The notes: generated from the letters alone by a model not told the origin. Shown: positions 1 through 12,286, counted from the stretch's first letter. The stretch is DNA of 64,000 nt from Jaapia argillacea MUCL 33604 (GCA_000697665.1 KL197715.1:1356518-1420517), one strand, 5' to 3'. Made by a program: numbers and translations.

Positions 1-2043
1 TCGTCCGACTTGTCTTCGAGGTCCTGTTTATACGCCGCCACTTTCTGTATACGAGTAAATCAACCATTAGCCCCGAAAATCGATGCAGCGAAGTGGCAAC
101 TCACATCCTTGAGAGCAGCACAAGTAGCTTCCAAAGTCTCCTTCTCAACACCCCAATCCTCACCAGCTCGCTCAGCCTCAGCCTTCATTCTATCGAGCTC
201 ATCCTCCAATCTATAAACCACCTCTCCCATCCTCTCAATCTCCCTATTCGCTTCCTCAATCTCGATATCCTTCTCTAATGTTTCCTGCTCGAGATGGGCG
301 AGCGTTTGTTCGAATTTCTGATGAAGATCGGATATTGTAGACTCGAGTTCGGCGATATTGAGACGGAGTTCTTTAGATTCTGCATCTCGTTCTTGGATGT
401 TCTGATCCCAAACCCAAATTCGATCAGTCCAACCTTCACCATAAAAAAAGCATTTACTCACATCACGCAACTCCTCAACCTGTTGTCTAGCCTCCTCCGC
501 CTCACCCCTCCACTCCATCTCAACAACCTCCACAACTCTCTCATGCTCGGCAACCATCTCATCCAACTCCCTCCCTCTCATCTCACATTCCTCCTCCTTA
601 ACCTCCAACTCCTCCTCCTTCTGCGCCAACTCAATAGTCAAAGCCGCAACCTTATCTCTCAATGTATTGATATCTTCTTCAGCTGCATCACGATCTTGAG
701 AAACAGCCAAGATCTGAGCTCGAGATTCCGAACGTTCGAGAGTGGTAGCTGAGAGACGACGTTCGACGTCTTCGAGTTGGAGACGGAGGGAATCGATTAG
801 GTCGGCTTGATCTTCGTGTTCTTCGTCACGTTGAGAGAGTAGGGCAGCTTGGTCTTCGAGAGTATTACGGAGTTCGTCGTTGATAGCTTCCAGTTCCTCT
901 ATTCGTTCTCGATCTTGTCCTCCTCGTGCACCGTTACTTGACCCACTCTCGACGATATCCCTAAGCCTATCCAATTCCTCTTGGTTATCTTCCAAAAGAC
1001 CCCTAGCGCCCTCTAATTCTTCCTCCAACTCAACGTTCCGCATCTCCAACTCTCGCACAACTTCATCAGAGACGGCAGCACTTCCAACACCCCCAAACCT
1101 CCTCCTCAAATCCCTCAATTCTCTCTCCCTCTCTTCCAACTTCTCCTCTAATTCTCGCTCTCGACCCCTGCCGTGATCGTGGTTACAAGACCTCTGAGAC
1201 CTTTCCAACTCCTTTTCTAATTCAAGTATGAGTTTCTTGAGTTTCTTGAGTTCCATACGGTGTTGTTGGACTTCGATCTTCAGGTTGATGTTCTGCTTGA
1301 GAGCTGTTTCCATCTGGTCAGGAGCGAGCTGGGCTAGACGTTCTTCCAAAAAGTGGACTTTGAGCTGGAGAGAGAAGTTATCTTTCTTCAAAGAGTCGAT
1401 GTGCTTTGGTGGTCAAGATCGACGTGGCCGAAATCGGGATCATAGCCCAAGAGGCCAAAGCGAAATGTGTCGATTCAGAGGTGGGAGATGTGGCTTTTGA
1501 TTAGATTGTTGGTGGCCCGGTGATGGAATAGGAGGAACGTACCTTTTCTTGATCACGAAGTGTGAGGTTCGTTACCCCTTTCGCACCACTCGACCTAGCA
1601 CGTTTCATTCTCGCAGGCATAGGAGTCTCCGGTCCCTCCCCACCCCACTTTTTATCCTTCTCTTTATCAGGTGTATCCAGCACCCCTCCTCCCTCTTCTC
1701 CCTCCTCCGTGTCTCTCAGCGCCGAACTCCCGTGTCTCCTGCTAAACACCTGTCCCCCTATCCCCCCTCCACCATCATCACCACCCGGTTTTCTCGAAAA
1801 AGAAGATTGACCATGAGTGGGCGGGGAGGGTGTTGATACGGGTGCGGAAGAGGGAGCTGTGGTTGCTGATGTGGTGGAGGGTATTCGGATGGTTGGGTCT
1901 CGGGAATGGGACTTGTCACGTTTGTGGTCGCGACGTGCGGGTGTGGAGAGATTTGAGTGGAATGAGGGGAGGGAGAGGTCGGGGTGGGTGTTGTTGGTTG
2001 ATTGGTAGGATGAATCCGCTCGGGTGTTCAGAGCTGCTGACAT
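1..2043 (-). CDS. Mto1/Pcp1-like gamma-tubulin complex anchoring coiled-coil protein (partial, C-terminus outside window)
   Basis: The N-terminal ~165 residues are Ser/Pro-rich and disordered. They run into the Cnn/Mto1/Pcp1 'centrosomin motif 1', read across a splice as LRDQEK|HIDSLKKDNFSL followed by FLEERL. In this family that motif recruits and activates the gamma-tubulin complex at spindle pole bodies or other microtubule-organising centres. The rest is almost continuous heptad coiled coil rich in E, R and L. Introns on the minus strand: 1404-1542 (139 bp), 402-461 (60 bp) and 45-104 (60 bp), all GT-AG and all keeping frame. The last exon runs off the left edge, so the C-terminal targeting domain is not visible. 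Start is the ATG at 2043; a further 5' exon cannot be excluded. The family call is strong. Whether it is the nuclear (Pcp1-type) or cytoplasmic (Mto1-type) member cannot be decided here. Confidence 0.85.
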
Positions 2044-3547
2044 TGTGACGCTTTGAAGGTGGATGGTGTGCTTGGGGTGGCTGGTGCGCCACTGGGGATT
2101 TGGAAGGCGCTCAGATCAATGGTTATGGTTTTGAACTTTGCAGGCAAGGAGGTGGCAGAGTAAAACAGATAGCAGATATCGATGTTGCAAGACCACCGGA
2201 ACTCGAGGTTCAACAGGTTCAACCACGCAGTTTGCGTCGCCACTCCGGATTTATCTCGTCGATAAGATCACAACTTTCCTCGAGATATTCGGTAGGATTC
2301 AAAGTCGACAGGTGAAGAAAAAACTGAAGAAGAAAAGGGCATACGCCTCGAGGGCAGATGCTGGTTCAAGCAAGTTCAAGGTCAAGCCGTGTTCGGAGCA
2401 CACCCACGTGGTGACGAAGCGAAGCAAGGTCACCTCAAAGTTTCCTCAGCGCCACTTGCGCTGCTGCGCCTCTTTTCCTCCTTCCACCTGGACAGGCCAG
2501 CTGCCGTAGATCTCCTGCTCTCTTAACATTCCGAGGCTAAATTATAATCGTCTGGGATGCACTATTGCTGTGCTTCGAACAGAAGACTGAAGTAGCTTCC
2601 TTCATACTTGTTGGAACCATGCTCGTGTTCAATACTGTACTGAAACCCGCCGGAGGAGCTATACCAGGCACGTCTTTATTCGTATATGCTTGTAGCACCT
2701 TGTATCTCAAATACTCGACGACCAATCTGGTACTGCTACTGAGTGTCAGTCTACGAGCCACGACGTCAATCACCCACCCGCACTCGCCTTTGATATAGGT
2801 ATGCTCAACCTCCAATTCATTCGCACCCTTCCTGGGACCCTTTTATGCTAAAAAGCTAAAACTCAAACGTCCTTGATATTGCGCCCACCCCGCATCAGAA
2901 CTCACCCGGTCAAATGTCCGTCGTACAATCCCGTTCCAAAGCTCCTTCCCGGTTGCTAACTCTCCTTGGAGTGAGTTGCTGTGCGCCCCACGAATTTTGA
3001 TGCCGCTCCGAGCATCGGCATCGCGTCAATACAGAGTGTTTTCTCGGCCAGCGTTGCGGTCGTATCCGCCATCGTGGCTACGTATGATGTCCTGGAAAGC
3101 ACAATGTCGTATTTTACCATCCATTGAATACCCTATTGGCAAGGCCCTATCCATGTACCTTTTTCATTTTAGATGAATGCCAGTGGCTCTTATCAATTGG
3201 CACAGCACCGATGCCCATAGAGCGCGGTATAGCAAGTGGGAGCCCCCAAGGTATCTCAAGCCCCGTGATACGATCTGGGTTGTGCAGACGACTGTTCCCT
3301 ATAGTGATGCCGCCATCGCTTGACCGCCGATCGTCAAATGCAATCTGGCGTTGAGTACCAAATCCGTCCAAAGCCAAATACTCCACAATATTGGGCCCAC
3401 AGTACCACAAAAGAATTTAGGCTCGAAAAATAACGTTACACAGCCTAATTACTTAGAACAAGCTTCAAGCTTAAGTGAGTCAAGAACGCGTCTTTCTCCC
3501 GCAAACCACCACCGACAAGTTTTCCTCCCATCCAGACGCGTCCATAC
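2044..3547. other. intergenic, no supported gene
   Basis: About 1.5 kb between the coiled-coil gene and BTB gene A. Only short open frames occur on both strands, without recognisable domains, plausible splice chains or consistent codon character. The one notable element is a copy of a dispersed ~36-bp motif at 3344-3379. Confidence 0.5.
3344..3379 (+). repeat. dispersed ~36-bp motif, copy 1 (upstream of BTB gene A)
   Basis: This copy begins TCTGGCGTTGAGTACC and continues through a CGTCC and an A-rich CCAAA tail. Very similar sequences occur at 31541-31576, at 61528-61563 and, inverted and weaker, at 32956-32991. All lie beside BTB-family genes. Role unknown: a transposon end, a shared promoter element or a duplication remnant are all possible. 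Confidence 0.55.
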
Positions 3548-4611
3548 ATGTCTGTCAACAGAGATGTCGACCCTCCACCTGGAAAACGCCCTCGCACTGA
3601 GGACCCGGACTCGGACTCGGACGCAGGAACCACAGAGCCCCAAACCGAGCTGAAGAAACACGAAACGCTCTGGTTCGACGACGGGAACGTGATCCTCGTA
3701 GCGTCCAGAATATTGGCCTTCAAGGTATACCGAGGAGTACTTAGCCGTTGCTCTGGGGTTTTTCGTGACTTGCTCAGCGTTAAGCTCGAGGGAGAGCCGA
3801 TGGAAGGATGTCGAGTGGTACATTTACCGGATAATCCATCAGAGCTGGGATACCTTCTTTCTGCTTTGTTCTTGCGGAGGTGAGTCTATGTCGAAAACGT
3901 TGTGTTCTACTCGGCGATCACAGCTGACTTGATCCCTCCTCCAGTTCCTTCATCGTCACACAATGCGGGTTTGAAGAACTCGCCGCGATATTACGACTCT
4001 CTACAAAATACTCAATACCAGGGCTCCGCCAAGAGTCCCTGGAGTTCCTCAATTACTGCTTCCCCGCCAACGCAACCATGCACGAGTTCACGTCGCTCAA
4101 ACGCAGGAACTTACTAAAAGCACCTGGAGCCGCCATTGGACTTGTCAACCTCGCCTTGGAACTCAAACTCGACGCACCCATCGGGAACCTAGCTTTATAC
4201 GAATGTTGCACCATGCCCATCCGCGATCTATGTGATGGTTACAAACGGTCAGATGGAACGACCGAAACCCTCGACTCGAAGACGATGGGCCGGTGCATGC
4301 GGGGCAGGGACATACTCGTCTCGACCGACTTCCGAAGAGCCAATCAATGGATGAACGTCACGCGACCTACGGTGCTATGCACCCCGGCCACTTGTCCTGG
4401 ATTGAACATCAGCGTCGTCCGGAGAAGCCCCAAAGCCCAAAGTCTCTTCCAATCTGGACATCATGCACCGCAGGAGAGGACGGCCTATATGGACATCCTT
4501 CAACCGTATTGTAGGGTTTGCATGAGTATTTTGATGAATGAACGAGGAGCGGGTAGGCAGACGATGTTGAGTCGTGTTGTACAAGGGGCCGTTTTTCCAA
4601 AGACGTGGTAA
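3548..4611 (+). CDS. BTB/POZ domain protein A
   Basis: Two exons, 3548-3879 and 3945-4611, around a 65-bp GT-AG intron, giving about 332 residues. After a charged N-terminus with a KRPRTED nuclear-localisation-like stretch comes a BTB/POZ domain of the basidiomycete type: LWFDDGNVILVASR, then FKVYRGVLSRCSGVFRD, then LLSALF. BTB domains dimerise and often act as adaptors for Cullin-3 ubiquitin ligases. The specific partner here is unknown. The C-terminal half (NLALELKLDAPIGNLALYECC, RSDGT) is shared with BTB gene B (31.8 kb) and copy C (62 kb), including the intron position. The three are diverged members of one local family. Confidence 0.85.
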
Positions 4612-5724
4612 GCAGAGATCAGCGTCGTCACTCGGGCTTTAATTGAATTAAAGTTACGTTCGAAAGATTGCCCTCTTCAGTTGTACAGGGATTTGGGACG
4701 AAGGATAGGCTATTCGAGGGGACCTGTTCCCGACAAAGAATACTCGGAGGAGTGTAAATTACAACCGGAAAGCCCGTAGTGAACATGGAATCTACAGGTG
4801 AGGACTCTCACTCGAAGATCGAGGCTATGGTTTTAACCTCGGACTCCCAGGGATAACGCCGACAGCGGACAAGATGTATTCTTACACCGACTCCGAAATA
4901 GCCACTCTGGTGCATCCTGTTGTTCCATAGTCACGGCATGGGTTAGTAGGCTCTTTTGGCTATATACGCAGTACAAGAAGGGATTAATTCAGAAGAGAAG
5001 TTATGAAGCGCTCGACAAATGGTGAGACACGAACCGATTATACCAATACGCCTCCCCGAGGTTTCCGTCGTCGTAAACACGATCCGTAAGAATATGCAAG
5101 CCACCGAGTCCTTGCGCACCGTTCTCCTGCTGATCTGCGATGACGAGATCCTCTGTTACGCATACGATACGGAGTCGCGACCCTCGGACTTCATCGAGGA
5201 CAGGCAGAGCACCAACGAATGGCTTGTTCTTAAAATGGTCACCCGGGACTCTAACGGCTTGGTATCGGCTTCGCAGTCTGGAGAGATGCCTCGCAGGAAT
5301 CCATCGAAGGGAATGGCTCAGTAGCATTGTGCCAGGCCGTGGGTTCGGCCAACGATAATTAAGGTGTTCCAAGTGGTAGCCAGCCAACTAAGAACGGAAT
5401 CAGAGATAACCAACTACTTAAACGACGGGCACTGATCGTACCGGCGGGAGGGCAAGTGAGCCCTCGATTGAATTAGCCTCTGAGATAACTTGACATATTC
5501 CAGTGCAAGAACTATGTATGGAGCTAGGACCGTCGAACAGAGAGGATTTAATCGAGGGTGGCGATAACCCCATTAAATCCGAGGCGAGAGACTGAGCGAC
5601 TCGTGATCCCTCTAGGCCGAGGAGGTGGGAGATCTCTTCGTGGCAATCCCGATCATATTCCGCCACTCGAAATAACGCACGCCTAGGACAGTGAGACCTG
5701 GAAATTGACAAGAATCTCGGTTAA
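4612..5724. other. no firm gene; ambiguous overlapping open frames near 5.0-5.4 kb
   Basis: Open frames overlap between about 5001 and 5387: 128 codons on the minus strand and 101 on the plus strand. Both look moderately protein-like and neither matches a family I recognise. At most one can be real. They may be a degraded single exon. The rest of the interval shows nothing identifiable. Confidence 0.3.
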
Positions 5725-7457
5725 TTAACCGGAGAAACATAATGCGAAGCCAAGAACGCACTGGAGGACTAGAGTGACAAGTTCACGGCAGAGCACACGT
5801 CGTTTGGACGGTGGGATGACGCGCAACGGAATTCCATGTTTATAGAAGTGATGAGCACCATGAAAGTACCATTGTCTGCAGAATGAGGACCAAATTTCGT
5901 GATATGGAGATACGTAGTATCTCAGGATGGGCAGAATCTTCGAATCGACCGTGGATAGATCTTTGACCTCGTCCAATACTCGTCTCAAATTCTGAGTCGC
6001 CCTTGAGCTCACTGGCAGCAAGCGCCAGTTGTCTTGCGAGAATAAATCCAACACGAAGTGGGGTAGACTGGCAAAGTGGCTCCATCCTTTGAAACGTCGT
6101 CATCAGAACCGACTTTGATGGTACAGTGAAAAGCTGTGAGAACTCACTATCCGTAGTTAGCGCCCCATGTTGTAGCATCGCAGCAAGGACATTCACAATG
6201 AGAGTGAGGTCGTCGAAGATATCATGGTGGAGCAACATCCTGGAGAGCAATGTCTCGAAGATCGTAGAGCTTAGGGGATCAGATGAAAGAGCCAGTCGCA
6301 CCCAGTCGTGAATCATTGAATATGGCATTATGTTTGTGAGCGGGTAGTTTGTGCTCGTAACTCTCCCTGGGCCTACTAAAATGTCGACGGCACGACGAGC
6401 CGCCAACGCCTGGACGCTCGGATCCCTGCGAAAGCCAAGTTGCGCGTGGTTCGTGATGGGCGAAGAGTACTCACAAAGTGTCGGGAAGTAGTTCAGAAAA
6501 CAGTTCGTAACGCTTGGCCACACTACAATCATAATCATATACAGAAGCTTCGAGGTCCTTGATAGTCGATAGGGTATGGGTCTCTGAGAGGATGATTAAC
6601 GATCTTCGTGACGAAGAGAGGAGTAGGCTCGCGTCCCTGTTGCGACTAGATGAAAATGTGGAACTCCAAAAAACTCTGGATAGGGCATCCCTTGCGCCAA
6701 GTTGGTCGAAGAGCGAGATAGTGCTGGGTTCAGCGCACATCAATGCGGAGATATAGTATGATGCCAGGAGTTGATTCTTCTCCTTCTTATGCCTGTGTAA
6801 TAACAATCATTACGGTGGCAACTTCCCATCTGGACCGAAGTACTTCAAGAAAGAGACCAGCTTTTTGCAAAAAGCGAGGGTCTGAGCGACATCCAACGGA
6901 TTTGGATTCGAACTCTGGACAATCTTGTGCAAGAGTTCAAGGGAAAGGGGTGGCGATCCGAATAAACCACGGGGTCGATCCTTGGGGAAACCGGTTACGA
7001 TCGCAAGGGAGCGATCCACAAGCGCATTAGGACCGACCCCCAATCGTTCCGAAGTATGGCCCAACAACGCCTCCAGCTTCCGTCCAGCTGCTGAGATTGA
7101 ACGGCCTAGGGTGCGACCGGGTCCCTGAAGGTTCGACGCAGTGCTGCTGCTGACTGCATCAAAGGAATAGGTATCTGCAAGATTGGAAAGCTCGTTATCA
7201 AGTAGACTTGGTTCGACTTCGAGGAGTATCCCGCGACTTGAGCTGACATCGGCTGATACAGGGGGTCGGCCGAACAGAGACTCGAGTTTCCTGCCCGCAA
7301 CTGTGATGACTCCATGTAGCGTGCGTCCTGGGCCTGGCTGGTCGTCAATGGTGCTGACACTGGCTGCATCGAAGGAGCATCCTTGCTCCAAGTTGTTCAG
7401 AACATCGCAGATGCTGGAGGGTTCGACATCTAGAAGGACGCGGTCGGACTGAGGCAT
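5725..7457 (-). CDS. uncharacterised protein with a tandem ~70-residue internal repeat
   Basis: The best chain runs from the ATG at 7457 to the TAA at 5725. Two introns are clear: 6426-6474 (49 bp, GTGAGT) and 6087-6147 (61 bp, GTGAGT). The first intron starts at 6813, but its acceptor is ambiguous. It may be 6724-6813 (90 bp) or a much shorter one ending at 6793, both in frame. The N-terminal part holds two tandem copies of a ~70-residue unit, each containing an LLxVEPS segment, a SFDA segment and a PGRTL...AGRKLE..L segment. The rest is predicted helical. I do not recognise the family. Similar PGRTL...GRKLE repeats are, as far as I know, seen only in uncharacterised Agaricomycete proteins. 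An upstream 5' exon in 7488-7694 is possible but did not splice cleanly in frame. Confidence 0.55.
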
Positions 7458-9289
7458 GAATACTGTGGTGGCCAAGGAGAAAGGTGATCAGGACAGCTTC
7501 GTTCCGACCCGGCGCAGTGCAAGCGCCCAGCATCCCAGAAGGGCAATCATTCGGCGCTTAGGCGTCACGGTCAAACTTATGTTCATGACCATCCTCAAAC
7601 TTGAACTTGAAGAGCTGGTGAAACGTTGAAGGTACATTGACGGCGTCCAGGAGCCTTTGTCGTATTCATCTAGTAACAACATACTGTAACTCAACCGACC
7701 ATCTGGCTCCCCGTAGCAAATCCCGACACGCCTATCATCGTCTGGTTATTTTGTAAACTAGATGCCGAGATCGAGTTCACAAGGTATACCAGATCATGCC
7801 AAAATATCCAGAGCACCAGAGCACTTGCGTGAGTGTAAGGCCGAAAAAAGCAACATCAGAGGTTGGACTGGAAATGCGGACTTCGAAGTTGGGCTTTGAC
7901 TTCGCACAGGGTTTCGTGCCTACTAGTCCCTCGTCGACTGCCTCGTTGGTTATTTATGACAATTTACGGACTTGTTACTCGTTTTATCGCATCTTCTTCA
8001 TGTGCGCCCAATACCTTCACGGAACTCTGTCGTTTTATGGAGTTTAAGCTGCCACTCGACTCGCTCATTCAACTTCCCCTTCAGATGGCTGAGGAGGAGA
8101 AATGTATGGAGAGCGGGGAAACCGCACGTTACAATGGGAGGGATCCTTAGATGCGCAGTCGGGTTGACACTACTCATCAGTCTTGGTTTGGCCCGGATTC
8201 CGCGAAGAGCTATGTAAGTGTTGGCCTTATCAATCTGACTGCCTGGGTTCTGCAAGCGGAGAGGGGATTCCGTATGAGCAATGCGAATGTTTTCTCGTTC
8301 GGAGGAGCGTCTTTCCCCATTTTGGGGTTGGCGCAGAACGGCTACCAGCGGATATGGTATTCTGTTCAAGCAGCATGTTGTCACATGTCGATGATTTTCC
8401 GTTCTGGCAAGACGAGGAACACGAGGACTTCACAACCAGGTGACCAGTCACTCAAAGTTGGGAGTTTCTTCACGAGAAGTTCCTGTGCGCCACCAATTCG
8501 TGCGTTCGATGTGTTCCTCCAACTTACTTCATCCTTTCACTCTCTCGGACTTATTCCGGGGGTTCAGTAGTTTTCCGAAGTCACCAGTCTCAAAACCTCC
8601 AGCCAATCACGTCGCAATGTTGCCGTATGCTTTGTTTAAGGAATTTACCTTCTCCTGCCGCCGTTTGACACCCTGGCTATAGTGGTGTCTCTGGTATGGG
8701 ATGCGGAGTGCCGCCGAACTGTGATGCCCTTCCTGGTGTCTCAAACGACAAACTGTTGATACCTCCGGAGTGTTGTTTGTTCGATGCACCTGACGATCCA
8801 TCTGTCGAGGCACTATCTCCCGCTTGACTTCGTTTCTCGGCTTCCCGTCTCCAAGAATAACTTGTGTACCCCACCACCATCATCCTATCTCACTTGTGAT
8901 GGCTCGTGACCCTACCTTGAGATAGCGACATCTCGTTTGTGGCCTGGTTCGTCCTCCCTGCCCCCGCGTTTCGGAGATGTCGTGAGCACAGTCAATCTTC
9001 CCCGCATTACCCCACGCTACCCCACACTCTTCTTTTAGCCATCAATTCATTCCTTGCTTCTACGCATTTCGACGACGAGTTTCCGTTAGGATGCTTCTCC
9101 GGCCCGACACTCTGGAGTGCCTTGTCAGTCCTCCTCATGTGGTTCCCCTCAATGATGGACCAGAATGTGACGGCCGGTTCACAACGGTGTCTCAAATGAC
9201 ATGGGGAGTAGTTGCGAAGGTATAAAGAGGTCATGCGAGATGGTGTGGTTCTTCGTTCCACTTCTTCTTTACATCCATTTTCGTGAAAG
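7458..9289. other. no firm gene; possible relic C-terminus near 8.7-8.9 kb (-)
   Basis: 1.8 kb without a convincing splice chain. On the minus strand, 8681-8883 reads as a Ser/Gly-rich tail (SYSWRREAEKRSQAG ... PHPIPETPL, then stop) that looks like the C-terminus of a real protein. No upstream exons could be joined to it. It may be a remnant. Other open frames look random. Confidence 0.3.
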
Positions 9290-12286
9290 ATGGCTGGTGG
9301 ACCGATCGCGAAATCTGGTGGAACGAGCGCATATGCCCACCTCGTTGACCATTCACCATGGTGGAAGAACAGACGTACGTTTTTCTGTGTGAGACATTTC
9401 GATGGTTTTACTGAGGAGAGATTGCAGGATTGATTACCTTGAATGCATGGATTCTTCTCTTGTCAGTTTCGCCAGCTTTCCCTCGACAACCGTTGACACC
9501 AATCGCTGACCCGCGCCCCATCCAGGTTGATCACGTCGTCCACGAACGGTTATGATGGTCAGTTTCCACTTGCTGAAGTCCCCGCCCACGATTCTAATCG
9601 TCGATGCCGTCTCTAGGAAGTATGATGAGTAAGTTCGACGCCGGTTCCATCGCCGAATTACGTCCTGACTACGTGGACCAGACGGTTTGCAATCGCTCAC
9701 GCAGTGGAACGTTGCTTTCAACTATCCCAACGGTGGCGAAGTACGTGAGAAATACTATTATCTGGGTTAGCGTACTGAGACCCCACCGTTAGCTTGGACT
9801 TCTCAGCGCTATCCAGGTGAGTGTCTGAGCTCCAGAGCCTATGGAAAACATCTCAATTCTTCATGGCAGAACATCGGCTCGCTTTGTGCCTACCCCTTCG
9901 CTCCCTACTTGTGCGACGGTTGGGGGAGGCGCAAGACCGTCATCTTCGGTGCTTTGCTTATGGTTGGCGCCACCATCCTTCAGACTGCATCCCAAAACGT
10001 TAGGATGTTTATCGGAGCTAGGTTTGTCGCTTTCAATTTGAGGGATAATGCCTATAGTGACGAATGAATTCTCGTAGATGGTTAATTGGATTTGGCTTGA
10101 CGTTTGCTGCAACTGCCTCCCCGCTTCTCATTACCGAGTTGGCGTATCCGTCTCATCGTGGCCAGGCAACATCCTTGTACAATTCCCTTTGGGTCTTCGG
10201 AAGCATCATGTGAGTACACGGCCATTTTCCGATTTCTTCGGAGTACTCATTCCGTTACCCTTCCAGTGCTGCTTGGACTGTTAGTACAAAGGCCTTACCT
10301 TCATCCCAATTTCATGGGTTAAACGGTTGCTTTCGCAGACTTTTGGCACATTCAACATCTCGAACAGTTGGGCTTGGAGAGTCCCCTCCGCAATCCAGGG
10401 TCTTCCTTCCGTCATCCAGATTTGCTTGGTATGGTTTGTCCCTGAATCCCCTCGTTGGTTGGTTAGCCACGGAAGGCGAGTATCAGTTCGTTTCCTAGAA
10501 TTCTACTGTGAATCTGACTTTATAACTTGTAGGGAAGCAGAAGCTCTCAAGACGTTGGCGTATTATCATGCTGAAGGAAATGAGTATGTGTCGCTCAAAT
10601 CGGATTTAGGGCCGCCATTTACTCAATTCATTTTTATCCGCAGCAAACACCCTCTCGTCGAATACGAATTTGAGGAGATCAAAGCCGCCATCGCATTGGA
10701 CCGTCAAGTGGCAGAGAGTGTTGGATGGACGACCTTGTTCAAAACCCCAGGAAACAGGAAACGTGTCCGAATTATCGTCGCCATTGCATTCTTCTCGCAG
10801 TGGTCAGGGAATGGGTTGGCGTAAGTGCACAGATATGATATTCTTGAATATGTGCTCACTATCGGCTTCTGTCCGCAGGTCGTATTGTATGTTGTCGTAA
10901 ACGTGACGTTCTCGTCTTTGTTCTCACAGCCCATTTTTTTCAGATTTGAACAAGGTTCTAAATGCCATTGGAAGTATGTCAACTTCATTTTTAATTGTTT
11001 TGCTTGACTTATGTAAATTTTCAGTCACCGACCCCACGACCCAGTTGTTGATTGTTCGTATTCCCCCGTCCCTCCTAGGTCATTGCTGGAGTTGGCTAAC
11101 TCTATCTCGAACGAACAGAACGGTATCCTGAGCATCTGGAGTTTCGTTATTTGCATTATCGGATCCTTACTATGCGACAAAGTGGGACGGAGAGGCTTGT
11201 TCCTTTTCTCTACCTTCAGTGAGCATTTTGTTGTTGGCGCTGTCAATCGGTTGGACCTGACCCTGGAGTATAGGTATGGTGATATTCTGGACTCTTGAGA
11301 CTGTATGCTTCGCGCTATACACCGAAACGGGTAGCAAAGCCGCTGCACACACCTTCATTGCCATGATCAGTGAGATTGTCCCATTTGCCTCCAGAGCTAC
11401 CAAATCTGACTGCCATTTCCCAACCAGTTCTTTATGGAGCAGCTTGTAAGTTCAATATTTTTATCGTCTTTAAGCATCGCTGATCCATCCTGGCAGATGG
11501 TGTACGTTTGTAATGCCGCGAATGATCGAAAGGTTGTGCTAACTTGCTCCTCCTTGTAGATCGCTTATTCGCCTCTGATTGTTACGTGAGTGACCTGTTG
11601 CTGGTGTCGATTCCTGGCTCAATTTGGTTTATTTCATACCAGCTATACCGTGGAGATCTTGCCATACAGTTTGCGGTCTAAGGGCTTCACCTTGTTCAAC
11701 TTCACTATATCATTATCGCTCATTTTTAACCAGTGAGTTCTATTTATTTTTAACCCGTCTTTCAATACTTATCTCACGATGTGCGCTAGGTATGCGAACC
11801 CCATCGCACTGAAGGCGTAAGTTCATTCCTCCATATGTTGAGTGTCGCTGGAAATGACCATATTACCTCAGCATCGGATGGAAGTACTATGTCAGTCGCT
11901 CCGCAACCTCGGTCTCGATAACTTCCTAAATTCTTTCATTTCAGACTGTTTACATCGCTTGGCTCGTGTTTGAGTCGGTGTTTATGTATCTATACCTCGT
12001 TGAGACCAAGGGCGTAAGTTATCCCTATCTTCGTCGTTGTTTGGGATTGACTCAACTCACAATTGTTTCGCGCAGCGCACCCTAGAAGAAACGGCTGCGT
12101 GAGTGTTTTGAATGTCTCAGTCGAAGCGGCAACTGACGCATTTCTCCCTCCAGCCTATTTGATGGAGAGGACACAGTCGCTAAGATCGCCCATCCCGCCG
12201 CCGAAATGGCGGAGGCTCCGAGGACCTTCGGTGTTACCTCGGACGACGAGAAGGATTCCACTTCGCATGTGGAATACGTTGCTTAG
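9290..12286 (+). CDS. MFS sugar porter (lactose permease/hexose transporter-like), 26 exons with microexons
   Basis: A proton-coupled plasma-membrane sugar transporter of the MFS sugar-porter family. Diagnostic motifs in order: NGYDGSMMN at the end of TM1, DGWGRRKT, PESPRWL after TM6, SGNGLASYYLNKVL in TM7-8, DKVGRRG, and LVETKGRTLEE at the C-terminal end. My spliced model has 26 exons: 9290-9374, 9428-9461, 9526-9557, 9617-9628, 9682-9740, 9793-9816, 9870-10021, 10078-10209, 10267-10279, 10339-10475, 10533-10583, 10644-10820, 10879-10886, 10944-10973, 11025-11053, 11119-11218, 11274-11369, 11428-11445, 11497-11501, 11560-11585, 11643-11732, 11790-11816, 11872-11890, 11945-12013, 12076-12098 and 12154-12286. 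These total 1581 nt, exactly 527 codons with the stop, the usual size for the family. Exons of 5, 8, 12 and 13 nt are needed to complete conserved motifs. The intron at 10476-10532 is GC-AG. The substrate cannot be read from sequence. Confidence 0.92.

Noticed and set aside
1501-2048. Several plus-strand frames opposite the first exon of the coiled-coil gene
   Set aside because: The minus-strand frame splices precisely into the conserved HIDSLKKDNF motif; the others have no such support.
8151-8570. 139-codon plus-strand frame upstream of the transporter
   Set aside because: Not recognisable, overlaps equally long frames on the other strand, no splice chain to 9290.
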